A stretch of DNA of 64,000 nucleotides from Pseudobutyrivibrio xylanivorans (GTDB lineage Bacteria > Bacillota > Clostridia > Lachnospirales > Lachnospiraceae): the NCBI RefSeq assembly GCF_010906925.1, contig NZ_VTVE01000006.1:32159-96158 (forward strand), read 5' to 3'. Numbering within the stretch: position 1 is the first letter of the stretch; each line of letters opens with the position of its first letter. The position numbers were made by a program, and so were the translations under genes. Below the pieces are notes generated by a model. The model searched no databases. It was not told where the DNA came from and saw nothing but the letters and a program-made list of their open reading frames with translations. Shown here piece by piece: positions 9,477 to 18,142 of this stretch.

Positions 9477-9962
9477 CTATTTTGTATATGTTCTGAAATA
9501 AAATTCTATGTCGTAATATGTCTGTTCCTCTGACTCCTCCGCCAATTTCCACTCTGGCTTTTCATCCAGATTAGGGAAGAATGTATCAGCATCGTAAGCG
9601 TAGTCAATATAAGTGACAAATGCTGTGTTGCAATCATCGAGAAGCATTCTGTAAATACTCTCGCCACCGATAACAAAAATATCATCGGAATTGTACTTTG
9701 CAAGCTCCTTATCCAGCTCTTCCTTAGAATGAACTACGATAGCGTCCTTGACCTGATAATTTTCATCTCTTGTCAAAACTATATTAACTCTATTCTTAAG
9801 AGGCTTGCCATTTGGGAAACTCTCTAGAGTCTTTCTTCCCATCACCACCACCTTGCCGCTGGTAGTCTCGCGGAAAAATTTCATATCATCTGGAATGCTC
9901 ACAAGCAATTTATTGTCCTTGCCTATGGCCCAGTTTTTATCTACTGCAACAATTAAATTCAT
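9477..9962 (-). CDS. dfrA: Dihydrofolate reductase
   Basis: Regenerates tetrahydrofolate from the dihydrofolate made by ThyA. It has 161 aa, normal for bacterial DHFR. Visible motifs are MNLIVAVDKNWAIGKDNKLL (substrate and cofactor loop), the catalytic Asp in IPDDMKFFRETT, VVMGRKTLESFP (NADPH site) and VIGGESIY. The ATG at 9962 has GGAGGAG 6 bases upstream; a start at 9983 would add seven residues without a good ribosome site. It lies 81 bases after thyA and 35 before ilvB. Confidence 0.95.
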   Translation of the reverse strand: MNLIVAVDKNWAIGKDNKLLVSIPDDMKFFRETTSGKVVVMGRKTLESFPNGKPLKNRVNIVLTRDENYQVKDAIVVHSKEELDKELAKYNSDDIFVIGGESIYRMLLDDCNTAFVTYIDYAYDADTFFPNLDEKPEWKLAEESEEQTYYDIEFYFRTYTK

Positions 9963-10043
9963 TATTCTCCTCCAATCAGCCATTCTACTTTATCAATCCC
10001 TGGAGGCCATCCTACTCTCGCTCGCCTAGTCTATGCAGCGATT

Positions 10044-10895
10044 TTAAACAGCTATAGGTATGTTACGTATCTGCTCGCCGGCTTCGTAACCCTCTACAAT
10101 AAGATCGTCCGTTGTAAAGTCGTAGAAGTTCTTCACCTCTGGGTTGAGACGAACCTTTGGAGCTGGAAGCTCTGGTCGACTAAGAAGCTCCTTAATTGCA
10201 TCCACATGTCTGTCATATATATGAGCATCAGCAATAACGTGAATCAGCTGACCTGGAATCATATCGTTAACCTGAGCAACCATCATAAGAAGAATTGCAT
10301 ACTGGCATACATTCCAGTTATTAGCAGCAAGAATATCCTGAGAACGCTGATTTAAAACCATGTTAAGAACAAGCTTACCTGACTCCCTGTCCTTGGTGAC
10401 ATTGTAGGTAGCCGAATAGCAGCATGGATCCAAATGACCGGTAGCCAAATCATGGAACTGATATAGATTGGTCATGATACGGCGAGAATATGGTGTCTCC
10501 TTAAGCTGCTTGAGCACATAATCCATCTGATCAATCTGCTCTCCCTTATATTCAAATTTCTCACCTACAACATAGCCGTAGGCAGTGCCGATTGAACCAT
10601 TTTCATCGGCCCATTCATCCCATACATGAGGCTTTAAATCATGGATATTGTTAGACTTGCGCTGATAAATCCAAAGCACCTCATCCATGCATGACTTAAG
10701 GGCTGTCTTTCTGAGAGTGAGAGCTGGAAACTCCTCTCTCAAATCATATTTATTTACAACGCCAAATTGCTTGATAGTGTAGGCCTTTTCGCCTGTATCC
10801 TGCCAAGTTGGTCGCACGATTTCATCTTTTGTATCTGTGCCATTTTCCAAAATGTCACGGCACATATTTTTGAAAATAATATCTGCTTTACTCAT
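10044..10895 (-). CDS. thyA: Thymidylate synthase (ThyA)
   Basis: Methylates dUMP to dTMP with methylene-THF, giving dihydrofolate for the next gene. It has 283 aa when started at the ATG at 10895 (MSKADIIFKN), which has AGGAGAGG before it. A 52-residue in-frame extension to 11051 lacks family similarity. The nucleophile region reads DPCCYSATYNV instead of the usual PPCH, closer to the Bacillus/phage phi3T-type ThyA than to the E. coli type. Downstream are QRSQDILAANNWNVCQYA and the HIYDRHVDA motif. It is the first gene of the run that ends with deoD. Confidence 0.94.
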   Translation of the reverse strand: MSKADIIFKNMCRDILENGTDTKDEIVRPTWQDTGEKAYTIKQFGVVNKYDLREEFPALTLRKTALKSCMDEVLWIYQRKSNNIHDLKPHVWDEWADENGSIGTAYGYVVGEKFEYKGEQIDQMDYVLKQLKETPYSRRIMTNLYQFHDLATGHLDPCCYSATYNVTKDRESGKLVLNMVLNQRSQDILAANNWNVCQYAILLMMVAQVNDMIPGQLIHVIADAHIYDRHVDAIKELLSRPELPAPKVRLNPEVKNFYDFTTDDLIVEGYEAGEQIRNIPIAV

Positions 10896-11127
10896 TATCC
10901 TCTCCTTATAATCTAAAGATAGCCATAAGTATTCTATGCTATAACTTTTCAAACTAAATTCTACCACAATATCTTGGGTTTTGAATAGATTTTTTCCTAT
11001 TGTTAGTAAATATTCTCCAGTATGGATTTCACCTTGAAAAATGAGTCCCATTAGGTTACTATATTTTGTAGTTGTTTATGGCTAGATCATTCTTTGGAAA
11101 ATATACGATACTAGCTAAGGAGAAGAA

Positions 11128-11376
11128 ATGAGTCAGGAAAAAGTTGATAAAAAGAAATTTGAGAAAACTCACCGTAGATCACTTCTTAGAAAGAAGAAGC
11201 TTGAGGAGTTTTTAAGCATCGCATGTGTTTGCGTTATCGCTGTTGGTATTGTAGCTTGGATTGGTTTTTCAGTTTACACTAAAGTCGAGAATTCAAAAGA
11301 GGCAAATACCACATCGCAATTTTACGAAATCGATTCTAGTGCACTTCAGGAATATTTGGGTTCACTTCAAGAATAA
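11128..11376 (+). CDS. Small single-pass membrane protein, unknown
   Basis: An 82-aa protein with a very basic N-terminus (Lys/Arg-rich to about residue 34), one membrane segment (LSIACVCVIAVGIVAWIGF) and a short acidic C-terminal tail. AAGGAG sits 6 bases before the ATG and a clear terminator follows, so it looks like a real monocistronic gene. The charge pattern suggests the N-terminus is cytoplasmic. No family is recognised. Confidence 0.7.
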   Translation: MSQEKVDKKKFEKTHRRSLLRKKKLEEFLSIACVCVIAVGIVAWIGFSVYTKVENSKEANTTSQFYEIDSSALQEYLGSLQE

Positions 11377-11382
11377 AATTAC

Positions 11383-11413
11383 AGGCGTCGAGATTTCCTC
11401 GGCGCCTTTTTTT
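11383..11413 (+). terminator. Terminator after the small membrane protein
   Basis: AGGCGTCGAG pairs with CTCGGCGCCT over a 5-base loop, followed by seven T. It ends at the start of the convergent gene. Confidence 0.8.
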
Positions 11414-12116
11414 ATCTTCTCACCATAATATTTGAGCAGTATTTGTTTATCAGGCTGCTGCCTACAAATTCTAGATACTCATCGTAATCAATGTAAAATC
11501 CTTTTCCCCAGCTAGATACTTCTATCATTCTTCTTAACTTTTGACCTTCGTGGGATTCTTCCACCGCGATAGCCGTCACAAAATGATTGTTGGTTGATGC
11601 AATCACCTCATATTTGCTAGTGGCCTGATTAAATCTATAGAGATTCAGTCTGCCCTTTCTGCTATATATTGCCCACACCACAGGAATATTTGCATTTATC
11701 ATTGCTTTTATCTTTTGGTACATATTTTTGTGGCCATGAAAACCATTCCATTTAAATCTAACAGGAACCCCTGCTTTCTTGCTGCCTTTATTTAAAAATC
11801 TACTAATCTGATTTGGAAGTATTCCTATCGCAAATACGGATTTATTCCTTCTCCTGAACTCATGTAAAAAAAGTTTAGTAAAAGGATGCTGCTTTATGAA
11901 ACTAACAATACATTTTTCATATTCATCGTAGGAAATCCTGCCTCTATTCTGCATAAAATTTGCAACATCAACTGCTGCAATCATTCCGCAGCCCTGATTG
12001 GCAGCATACTCAAGGGGTGTGTTTCTAAACCAGTTTTGATTGCCCCCGCAAGAGCCATCTGGCTCACCTGCTCTAATTACACTTACATATTCATTTTGAA
12101 GTGAAATCCTCTCCAT
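11412..12116 (-). CDS. C39-like papain-fold protein
   Basis: A 234-aa protein with no signal peptide or membrane segment. A likely papain-type triad can be read: Cys43 in NQGCGMIAA (resembling the Q-x-x-C-G motif of C39-like peptidases), His178 in NNHFVTAIAVEE and a late SSWG turn. I infer a C39-like peptidase or an inactive relative; substrate and partner are unknown. GGGAG precedes the ATG. It lies alone between the convergent small membrane gene and the tRNA-Gly promoter region. Confidence 0.6.
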   Translation of the reverse strand: MERISLQNEYVSVIRAGEPDGSCGGNQNWFRNTPLEYAANQGCGMIAAVDVANFMQNRGRISYDEYEKCIVSFIKQHPFTKLFLHEFRRRNKSVFAIGILPNQISRFLNKGSKKAGVPVRFKWNGFHGHKNMYQKIKAMINANIPVVWAIYSRKGRLNLYRFNQATSKYEVIASTNNHFVTAIAVEESHEGQKLRRMIEVSSWGKGFYIDYDEYLEFVGSSLINKYCSNIMVRR

Positions 12117-12192
12117 TGCATTACTCCCATCTCCAAATATAAGTAAATGTTAGCATTATATAAAAAAATGGACAATAAAATTAAAATTATTC

Positions 12193-12221
12193 TTGACACA
12201 AGGCGATTGTTCCTATAGAAT
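12193..12221 (+). promoter_or_regulatory. Sigma-A promoter of tRNA-Gly copy 1
   Basis: TTGACA (12193-12198), a 17-base spacer and TAGAAT (12216-12221), about 145 bases before the tRNA. Just after the expected start site is a GNRA-type hairpin (TGTTC-GCAA-GAACA, 12229-12242), then a 19-base TAGTTGGCTGAGATTTGTT repeat present twice (12251 and 12278). The promoter 3' part and leader recur before the second tRNA copy. Confidence 0.75.
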
Positions 12222-12366
12222 AACGATTGTTCGCAAGAACAGTGAATATTTAGTTGGCTGAGATTTGTTGAATAATCTAGTTGGCTGAGATTTGTTTCAA
12301 AAAATGCTTTGCATTTTTCAAAACGCACGCGATTTGCCTTCGCGATGCTTGACAAATCGGTACATT

Positions 12367-12439
12367 GCGCGAGTGGCTCAGTTGGTGGAGCACCACCTTG
12401 CCAAGGTGGGGGTCGCGGGTTCGAGTCCCGTCTCGCGCT
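12367..12439 (+). tRNA. tRNA-Gly (anticodon GCC), copy 1
   Basis: A 73-nt cloverleaf. Acceptor stem GCGCGAG pairs perfectly with CTCGCGC. The anticodon arm CCACC-TTGCCAA-GGTGG gives anticodon GCC, the T arm is GCGGG-TTCGAGT-CCCGT and the discriminator base is T, usual for bacterial tRNA-Gly. CCA is not encoded. It is identical to copy 2 at 18855-18927. Confidence 0.97.
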
Positions 12440-12450
12440 CTTATTAATTA

Positions 12451-12483
12451 AAAGGACATATCCTAATGGATATGTCCTTTTTT
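12451..12483 (+). terminator. Terminator after tRNA-Gly copy 1
   Basis: A 13-bp perfect stem (AAAGGACATATCC / GGATATGTCCTTT) with loop TAAT, followed by further T. Confidence 0.85.
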
Positions 12484-12491
12484 AATTAACG

Positions 12492-12595
12492 AGGCCCATA
12501 CGGGCCTCGAAGGTTCGAGGTCTCGCCTGCCGGCTCGGTCGGTGCTTCTGCTCCGCAGAGGTGTCCACCGGACACCCGCACCCCGTCTCGCGCTC
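12492..12595. repeat. 104-bp GC-rich repeat, copy R1
   Basis: It matches 19156-19259 over 104 bp with four mismatches. It contains nested palindromes (AGGCCC-n4-GGGCCT; GGTGTCC-n3-GGACACC). It starts with a tRNA-like TTCGAGGTCTCGC and ends with CCCGTCTCGCGCTC, identical to the tRNA-Gly 3' end. The flank CTTTTAATGCA after it also follows tRNA copy 2. Both copies lie downstream of a tRNA-Gly. Confidence 0.85.
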
Positions 12596-12613
12596 TTTTA
12601 ATGCAGAAAATAA

Positions 12614-14134
12614 CTATTTAACTGTCACTATAGTTTCAACATCTTCACTATTTCCAAAATCCAATGTGATTGTATGCTCTCCAACCTCTAAGTTCTGCAT
12701 AACCTCTGTTCCAAATGTAATTGTAAATATTCCATTATTACTTCTGTAAATCTTATATTCGCCTGAACCAAAGCTTAGTCTGTTTCCGTCTACGTAAACA
12801 TTTAACAAATCGTTTGCTAGTCGGCATACAAACATACTGTAGCCCGTGTCGTTAGCCGAATCATAAATATCACCAGTAGGTGAAAATACTGCCCAGCCTT
12901 CTTCAATCATCATATCCTTAATCGCATCATAAGCTTCAGCGCCAACCGATGATGAAGGTGTTCCGCCACCACTTGTTTTGAACCAATCAGGATCATACTG
13001 CATAAGGTATGATAACATTAATATAAGTGTTTTATATTCACTTGGGACATAATCATTAATCATCCATATATATTCGCCATCAAATTCTTCATAAGAAATG
13101 GTGTAATACTGGCGAACATTTGGTGCATCAGCCGCGAGTGCAGCCCTTTCTTCAGGTGTATCCCCAGTCAATCCGCTAGAATATGGAGTTGAATCATCCG
13201 AATCAACAAACCATATACCTATATATCTGCCATCCTCATCCTTTTCTATCGAAAGTAAGGTAATCGCATGACCTCCTTTTATTTTTTCCTCATGTATGTT
13301 CCAAAAATAAATTCCAAGACCAGCACAGCCCGCACTCTCATCTTGCAAAGAATCATATGTTTCCAATACATCTACACCACTCACTGAATCCTGCAAAACT
13401 TCTTGAACCACATCGTAAGCATTAAGTGACGGGAAAAATCCGTCCTGTGGCGCATCGCCCTTTAACTGACTTGGCCCCGGAATACCTTGTTCTGTATATA
13501 CTCCATTAATAAAATAAACGATACCAGCCAATTCATCGCCAGCATCATCAGTAAAATAAGTTCTATAATAATCAAAAACCTCATCTTCACTCTTAAACGT
13601 TTCACCAGTAAGTGGATTAATGGCATTCTGCGCATATCCTGCCATCCAAAGCATATTGGAAGCTGTGCCAGCCCAGCATAACAGCCTATCATACCCCTCC
13701 ACATACAAAGAATATTTTTCAGCATCCACTACATCATCGCCTTCTTCAGATATGTGTGCATATGGGAACTCTAAAGTTTCAGCAGTAACATTTTCCTCAG
13801 AAGAATTTCCTACCCCAGCGGTTATCTCATCTTCTGGATTAGACTCATCTGAAACAATATTCTCAAGCTGATTTTGACCTTCCGGGACGTCAGGTACTTC
13901 TTCTATAGGATTATTTAAATCAGCTTCTTCTGAAACTACTACTTCAGAACCTTCTACTGGCTTATCGGAACTAATGTCTTCTTGAACAACTACCTCAAGA
14001 ACAAGGACTTGCTCCGGCGCTGGAGCACCAGTGTCCTCAATTTCCTCCAAAGCATAGGCCATCATTGGCTGGCAAAGGGCCAACGTTAAGGATAATGTCA
14101 TCCCAAAAACTTTTAACCAAAATCTTCTTCTCAT
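12614..14134 (-). CDS. Secreted IdeS/Mac-like cysteine protease
   Basis: A 506-aa exported protein with a signal peptide at residues 1-28 and an acidic, Glu/Val/Pro-rich low-complexity stretch to about residue 120. The catalytic domain resembles the IdeS/Mac-1 (peptidase C66) family: Cys153 in LLCWAGTASNMLW, His289 in GGHAITLLSI, and Asp311/Asp313 in FVDSDDS. The His-to-Asp spacing of 22 and the D-x-D pair are the same as in streptococcal IdeS (His262, Asp284/286). The tail (about 400-506) has a possible beta-sandwich. IdeS cleaves IgG hinges; the substrate here is unknown. It lies between the two tRNA-Gly copies. Confidence 0.72.
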   Translation of the reverse strand: MRRRFWLKVFGMTLSLTLALCQPMMAYALEEIEDTGAPAPEQVLVLEVVVQEDISSDKPVEGSEVVVSEEADLNNPIEEVPDVPEGQNQLENIVSDESNPEDEITAGVGNSSEENVTAETLEFPYAHISEEGDDVVDAEKYSLYVEGYDRLLCWAGTASNMLWMAGYAQNAINPLTGETFKSEDEVFDYYRTYFTDDAGDELAGIVYFINGVYTEQGIPGPSQLKGDAPQDGFFPSLNAYDVVQEVLQDSVSGVDVLETYDSLQDESAGCAGLGIYFWNIHEEKIKGGHAITLLSIEKDEDGRYIGIWFVDSDDSTPYSSGLTGDTPEERAALAADAPNVRQYYTISYEEFDGEYIWMINDYVPSEYKTLILMLSYLMQYDPDWFKTSGGGTPSSSVGAEAYDAIKDMMIEEGWAVFSPTGDIYDSANDTGYSMFVCRLANDLLNVYVDGNRLSFGSGEYKIYRSNNGIFTITFGTEVMQNLEVGEHTITLDFGNSEDVETIVTVK

Positions 14135-14310
14135 AAAAACCTCTTTTTCTCAAAAATAAAATAACAACAGTTACTATTATTTCATAAGAAAACTCTCCCC
14201 AAAATCTCGTCGAAGAAAACAGATTGTAAGTTAATTATAAATCCCAGAATAACATCTGTATACATCTACATCTAGTTATAAAAACCCGCCCATCACTATA
14301 TAAGGGTATA

Positions 14311-14340
14311 GAAAAAAGAAGATACCCAAATGGATATCTC
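14311..14340 (-). terminator. Terminator after the nitroreductase gene
   Basis: Minus-strand GATATCC pairs with GGGTATC (one G-U pair) over a four-base loop, followed by TTCTTTTTTC. It lies about 55 bases past the stop. Confidence 0.6.
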
Positions 14341-14394
14341 CTTGATGTCGAAAATATAATGCCACACCTATGGCAGGCTCTTTTCCCACAATGA

Positions 14395-14937
14395 TCAAAT
14401 AAACTTTGCTACATCATCTACGCTCTTGCGAGGTGGCTTGTTGCTTACAGATTCGCTTCTGTAACCAACTGCAATGATGCTCATAACCTGCTCGTCCTCT
14501 GGGATTCCGCAGAAATCTGCAACAACGCTAGCATCTCTAAGACCCATGATAAGTGTATCAACACCAAGCTCTACAGCCTTTGCGCAAAGCAACATATCGT
14601 GTAATCCAAGGTCATATGCTCCCCAGCCGTTTCCGACTTCATTGTCAGCCTCACCAGTTGCCTTGTTGAAGCCAGAAATGTTCTTTCTAAATGTTGTAAC
14701 AACATATGCTGTTGCATCCTTTGTACTATTCTGATTGAACTCAGGAAGTACAGTCTCTCTGAACTTGCTTACCTGCTCAGGAGTAGAAATGCAGTAGTAT
14801 CTAGATGTCTGTGTGTTTTTCCATGAAGGTGCAGCCTGTGCAGCTGATACCATCTCACGCAAAATTTCTTCTGAAACCTGCTTACCATTGAATGATCTAA
14901 CGCTCTGTCTAGCGTCAATTACCTGTTGAAATTCCAT
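14395..14937 (-). CDS. Nitroreductase-family flavoprotein
   Basis: A 180-aa NADPH/FMN-dependent oxidoreductase of the nitroreductase fold. It begins MEFQQVIDARQSVRSF, the FMN-phosphate binding region, followed by AAPSWKNTQTSRYY. The C-terminal part has IIAVGYRSE, where the family binds flavin again. The length is normal. The substrate cannot be told from sequence; candidates are quinones, nitro-compounds and flavins. The gene is monocistronic, with its own terminator downstream. Confidence 0.88.
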   Translation of the reverse strand: MEFQQVIDARQSVRSFNGKQVSEEILREMVSAAQAAPSWKNTQTSRYYCISTPEQVSKFRETVLPEFNQNSTKDATAYVVTTFRKNISGFNKATGEADNEVGNGWGAYDLGLHDMLLCAKAVELGVDTLIMGLRDASVVADFCGIPEDEQVMSIIAVGYRSESVSNKPPRKSVDDVAKFI

Positions 14938-15025
14938 AATTGTCCTCCTATATAAAAATTATTCTAGTTATCAAACGATTGCGAACAATCGAATTGTATC
15001 ATATCTGCCTTTAAAATCAACTATT

Positions 15026-16666
15026 TCAATTATAAAAAGAAGCTATAACAAAAGCTAATGCCGAGTTCCAGTAGATAGTTATTTCATTCAATGAATAACA
15101 TTCTACTTTATCAAGAAAGCACTTCATTGGAGCTGTGTCTTTTGGAATACTCATAGCCAACTCATCCTGAAGTCCTACATTAGGACCGCCCGAAACCAGT
15201 CCCGGCCATGGCTCATCTATATTATCTACTGCTGTCGGTCTAAGATGTGGATTTTTAAATGCATTTTCCCCATTTCCAGTAACATAGCTCACATTCATGC
15301 TGTTGCATCCCAGCAAATAATCAAGCCCAGAAGTTATGACATTTTCATACTCCGCCTTGTGATTTATAGTGTCAGCAACGCACAGTACCATCATGTATTT
15401 CAGCAGCTCCATGTTACTGCCCCAGATAAAATCTTCCTTGGTCATGCAAAGACCAAATCCATTTTCCTTAGCATTGTTCAATAGTCTATCAGCTTCACTG
15501 CCAAAACAATCTCTAACAAAGTTTTCTAAATCGCTATTTTCATCTTTCAAAATCAAAGAAAGAGAGCCAAGTCCTGCAACATCAGCCCAGCCAAAGCAAG
15601 TAAAAACATTGCCTTGATAGCCCTTGTCGGTTGCATTCTCATCGTATTTTACTAGCTTGTCCTTCAGGCCAAGTGCTACCTCATAATACTTCTTATTACC
15701 TGTGGCCTCGTACAATGCACAAGCCGCCCAGAATCTATTGGAATAATCCTCAGGCTCTGGATACTCTCCGGTATTTGAACCCTCAGCATTTTTAAATAAT
15801 AAAGGTTCCGGATTATTCTCCAGCCATTCATACGCTTTAAGAGATTTTTCCAATAACAAATCCGCATATGCGATATCGAAATTTTTATACACTGTATATG
15901 CCAAAGCAAAAACTGCCGCTATATCTGCAGTAGCAAGAGAAGAAACGCTAAACAAAAACAGCTCTTCCTTATCTTCTTCAGGCATAATAAAAGGGGCATG
16001 ATTAAATGTAGTAACTTTATGCCAAACAGAGCCATCTTTTCTTTGCATCTTCACGAGAAAATCAAGCTCAACCTTCACCTCTGAAAGAATTGAAGGTAAA
16101 ATCCCTTTATCACAATTTTCTTCTGGGATGTCTATTTTTAGATTAATGAAATTCTCAAACAATCTGACTGAATACAAAAGATGCGCCACAGCAACAGCTC
16201 CAGCAGTGGAATACCTTCCATAGTCTCCTGCATCGTGCCAGCCGCCACTTACATCAACAGACTCAACATCTTCCCCATATACAGTGGCCTTGGTCAAATG
16301 ACATGGGCTGTGGAAATATTTACCTGCATATTTTTTATCTAATCCATGACCGCATCTGAGATAATAGAAACATTTGCACACGTCATGGGTAAGTTTATCG
16401 AATACATTTTGTGATATTTCAAATGTTGCGCTTTTATTTTTCTCTGCCTCAATTATATATTTACCTGATTTAGTAAGCTGGCTAAAATCAGCAACAAAAA
16501 CATCTTCACCTGATATATCATCGCCGCCAAAACGTACTGGCCTCCCCTGTAAAACCACATTATTATCAGTGTCTAAAACACTAAAATTCTCACAAGAAAA
16601 ATTCAGCACTGCCTTTTTTGAAGCATTTGGTAAAAACCCTACTTGATTAACAAAAATCCTATTCAT
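15026..16666 (-). CDS. ced1: GH9 cellodextrinase, cytoplasmic
   Basis: Hydrolyses beta-1,4-glucan oligosaccharides. It has 546 aa: an N-terminal Ig-like CelD_N domain (about 1-85), then an alpha6/alpha6 GH9 domain. The catalytic base region is GGWHDAGDYGRY with Asp145 and Asp148. NPHLRPTAVDN is the conserved C-terminal substrate motif and the acid is the Glu in SLNEITIYWNSA near the end. There is no signal peptide, so it should act on imported cellodextrins. Size and layout match the Ced1 cellodextrinase described from Butyrivibrio fibrisolvens; the symbol is given by that resemblance. It stands alone, with no sugar transporter beside it. Confidence 0.9.
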   Translation of the reverse strand: MNRIFVNQVGFLPNASKKAVLNFSCENFSVLDTDNNVVLQGRPVRFGGDDISGEDVFVADFSQLTKSGKYIIEAEKNKSATFEISQNVFDKLTHDVCKCFYYLRCGHGLDKKYAGKYFHSPCHLTKATVYGEDVESVDVSGGWHDAGDYGRYSTAGAVAVAHLLYSVRLFENFINLKIDIPEENCDKGILPSILSEVKVELDFLVKMQRKDGSVWHKVTTFNHAPFIMPEEDKEELFLFSVSSLATADIAAVFALAYTVYKNFDIAYADLLLEKSLKAYEWLENNPEPLLFKNAEGSNTGEYPEPEDYSNRFWAACALYEATGNKKYYEVALGLKDKLVKYDENATDKGYQGNVFTCFGWADVAGLGSLSLILKDENSDLENFVRDCFGSEADRLLNNAKENGFGLCMTKEDFIWGSNMELLKYMMVLCVADTINHKAEYENVITSGLDYLLGCNSMNVSYVTGNGENAFKNPHLRPTAVDNIDEPWPGLVSGGPNVGLQDELAMSIPKDTAPMKCFLDKVECYSLNEITIYWNSALAFVIASFYN

Positions 16667-16844
16667 GAAATATTAACCCCTTCTTCATCCCTCTAATCCT
16701 AAATTTTACTCACATATAAGAATACAGGAAATATTTATTATTTTAAAGATATACTTCCTGTACTTTTTTCTCAATTAAACTATTTCCCGGGATTTGCCTT
16801 GTATTTTATAAAAACAAAAGATATATTTTTCTCTTCTAATAATA

Positions 16845-16853
16845 TGATATAAT
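16845..16853 (+). promoter_or_regulatory. Extended -10 promoter of the transglutaminase-like gene
   Basis: TGA-TATAAT forms an extended -10 element 35 bases before the ATG, with no good -35. The rest of 16667-16888 shows nothing else clear. Confidence 0.5.
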
Positions 16854-16888
16854 TTTGTAGTTAAATTCTATTAGATGGCGAGAAAAAT

Positions 16889-18124
16889 ATGAAACGGAAA
16901 AAATTAATAATTATTATTTTGCCAATTGCATTGATAATTTTGGCTGCAATCATTGGCACAATTGCTTACTATAACATCAATTCAGATTTGGTTTATTCTG
17001 AGGTTTATGTGGAGGCTGGCACATCAACATGTGATGTTAAAGAATTTTTAAAGCGAGATGTAAAAGGAGCTGCTTTTACCAAAGAGTCTACTTTTGATGC
17101 AAATGTTCCTGGCGATTACAAATTGCAAATCAAGTGGAAAATGCCTGTTTTCGGAGAACAGACATATGATACAGTTTTGCATGTACAGGATACTACCGCT
17201 CCAGAAGTTACGCTTACAACTGAATCCATTCAAATGTACACCACTGCTCCAGCACCAACTGCAGCAGACTTGGTTGAGTCAGTTAGCGATATAACAAACT
17301 GCTCAATCGATTACAAAGAAGCCTATGATTTTTCTTCTGAAAGTTCATTTGATATAACTGTTGTTGTAACTGACACTTCAAATAATGCTACCGAAATCAC
17401 TGTGCCATGCACTGTTGTCGAGGACATCACTCCTCCAGAAATCACTGGCATCGCGCCAATTGAAATTGCACAGGGCGACACAGTTTCCTACAAGAAAAAT
17501 ATAGAAGTCACTGACAATCTAGATCCAAATCCTACCCTTGAGGTGGACAGTTCTGAGGTAAATGTCGACAAGCGTGGCGTCTACACCGTCAGATATATTG
17601 CAACTGACGATGCGGGAAATGTCACAGAAAAAACAACTACCGTTAGAATAGTTTCAGCGAAAATTGCTGCAGCTACAGAAGAAACTGTATATGCCTTAGC
17701 AGATGATATCCTTGCTCAGATTATTACTGATGGAATGGACCAAAAAGCTCAGGCCAGAGCTGTATTCAACTGGGTTGTAAACAATATTACATACTCAGAA
17801 TCAGCCGGTATTGATGATTTACTTTCAGCCGCATACAAGGGCATGTATTATCATGTTGGTGATTGTACTGTAAAGCAAAAGACTGCCGAAGTTCTTCTCA
17901 ACAGACTAGGCATTAAAAATATGGAAATTGAAAAAATCCGCGATACACGTGGTCATTATTGGTTATTGATAGACGTAGGTGAGGGTTGGTATCACTATGA
18001 TCCTAACTTGCAGCTTGATGGCACACTTATATTCTATTGGCATGATGCCGACCTATGGGCCTATTCAAATGCCCACGGCAACACCCACAATTATGACCCT
18101 AGCAAATATCCAACAATTCAATAA
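16889..18124 (+). CDS. Exported Ig-like / transglutaminase-like protein
   Basis: A 411-aa protein with one N-terminal membrane segment (about 5-28) that anchors it or serves as an uncleaved signal. Residues 35-255 form three Ig-like beta domains of the DUF5011/bacterial-surface type (ending DTTAPEVTL, DITPPEITG and TTTVRIVSA). The last 140 residues are a transglutaminase-like fold with Cys326 (VGDCTVKQ), His356 (RGHYWLL) and Asp371 (HYDPN), a complete triad. In bacteria this fold is usually a surface protease or amidase. A lipoprotein gene follows after 18 bases and is probably co-transcribed. Confidence 0.8.
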   Translation: MKRKKLIIIILPIALIILAAIIGTIAYYNINSDLVYSEVYVEAGTSTCDVKEFLKRDVKGAAFTKESTFDANVPGDYKLQIKWKMPVFGEQTYDTVLHVQDTTAPEVTLTTESIQMYTTAPAPTAADLVESVSDITNCSIDYKEAYDFSSESSFDITVVVTDTSNNATEITVPCTVVEDITPPEITGIAPIEIAQGDTVSYKKNIEVTDNLDPNPTLEVDSSEVNVDKRGVYTVRYIATDDAGNVTEKTTTVRIVSAKIAAATEETVYALADDILAQIITDGMDQKAQARAVFNWVVNNITYSESAGIDDLLSAAYKGMYYHVGDCTVKQKTAEVLLNRLGIKNMEIEKIRDTRGHYWLLIDVGEGWYHYDPNLQLDGTLIFYWHDADLWAYSNAHGNTHNYDPSKYPTIQ

Positions 18125-18142
18125 CCCCAAGGAGGTAATGTA

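Noticed and set aside
10896..11051. N-terminal extension of thymidylate synthase
   Set aside because: The family starts at MSKADIIFKN; a strong ribosome site precedes that ATG, and the extension has no similarity.
12083..12355. 90-aa minus-strand ORF
   Set aside because: It runs over the tRNA-Gly promoter and leader in reverse and has no ribosome site.
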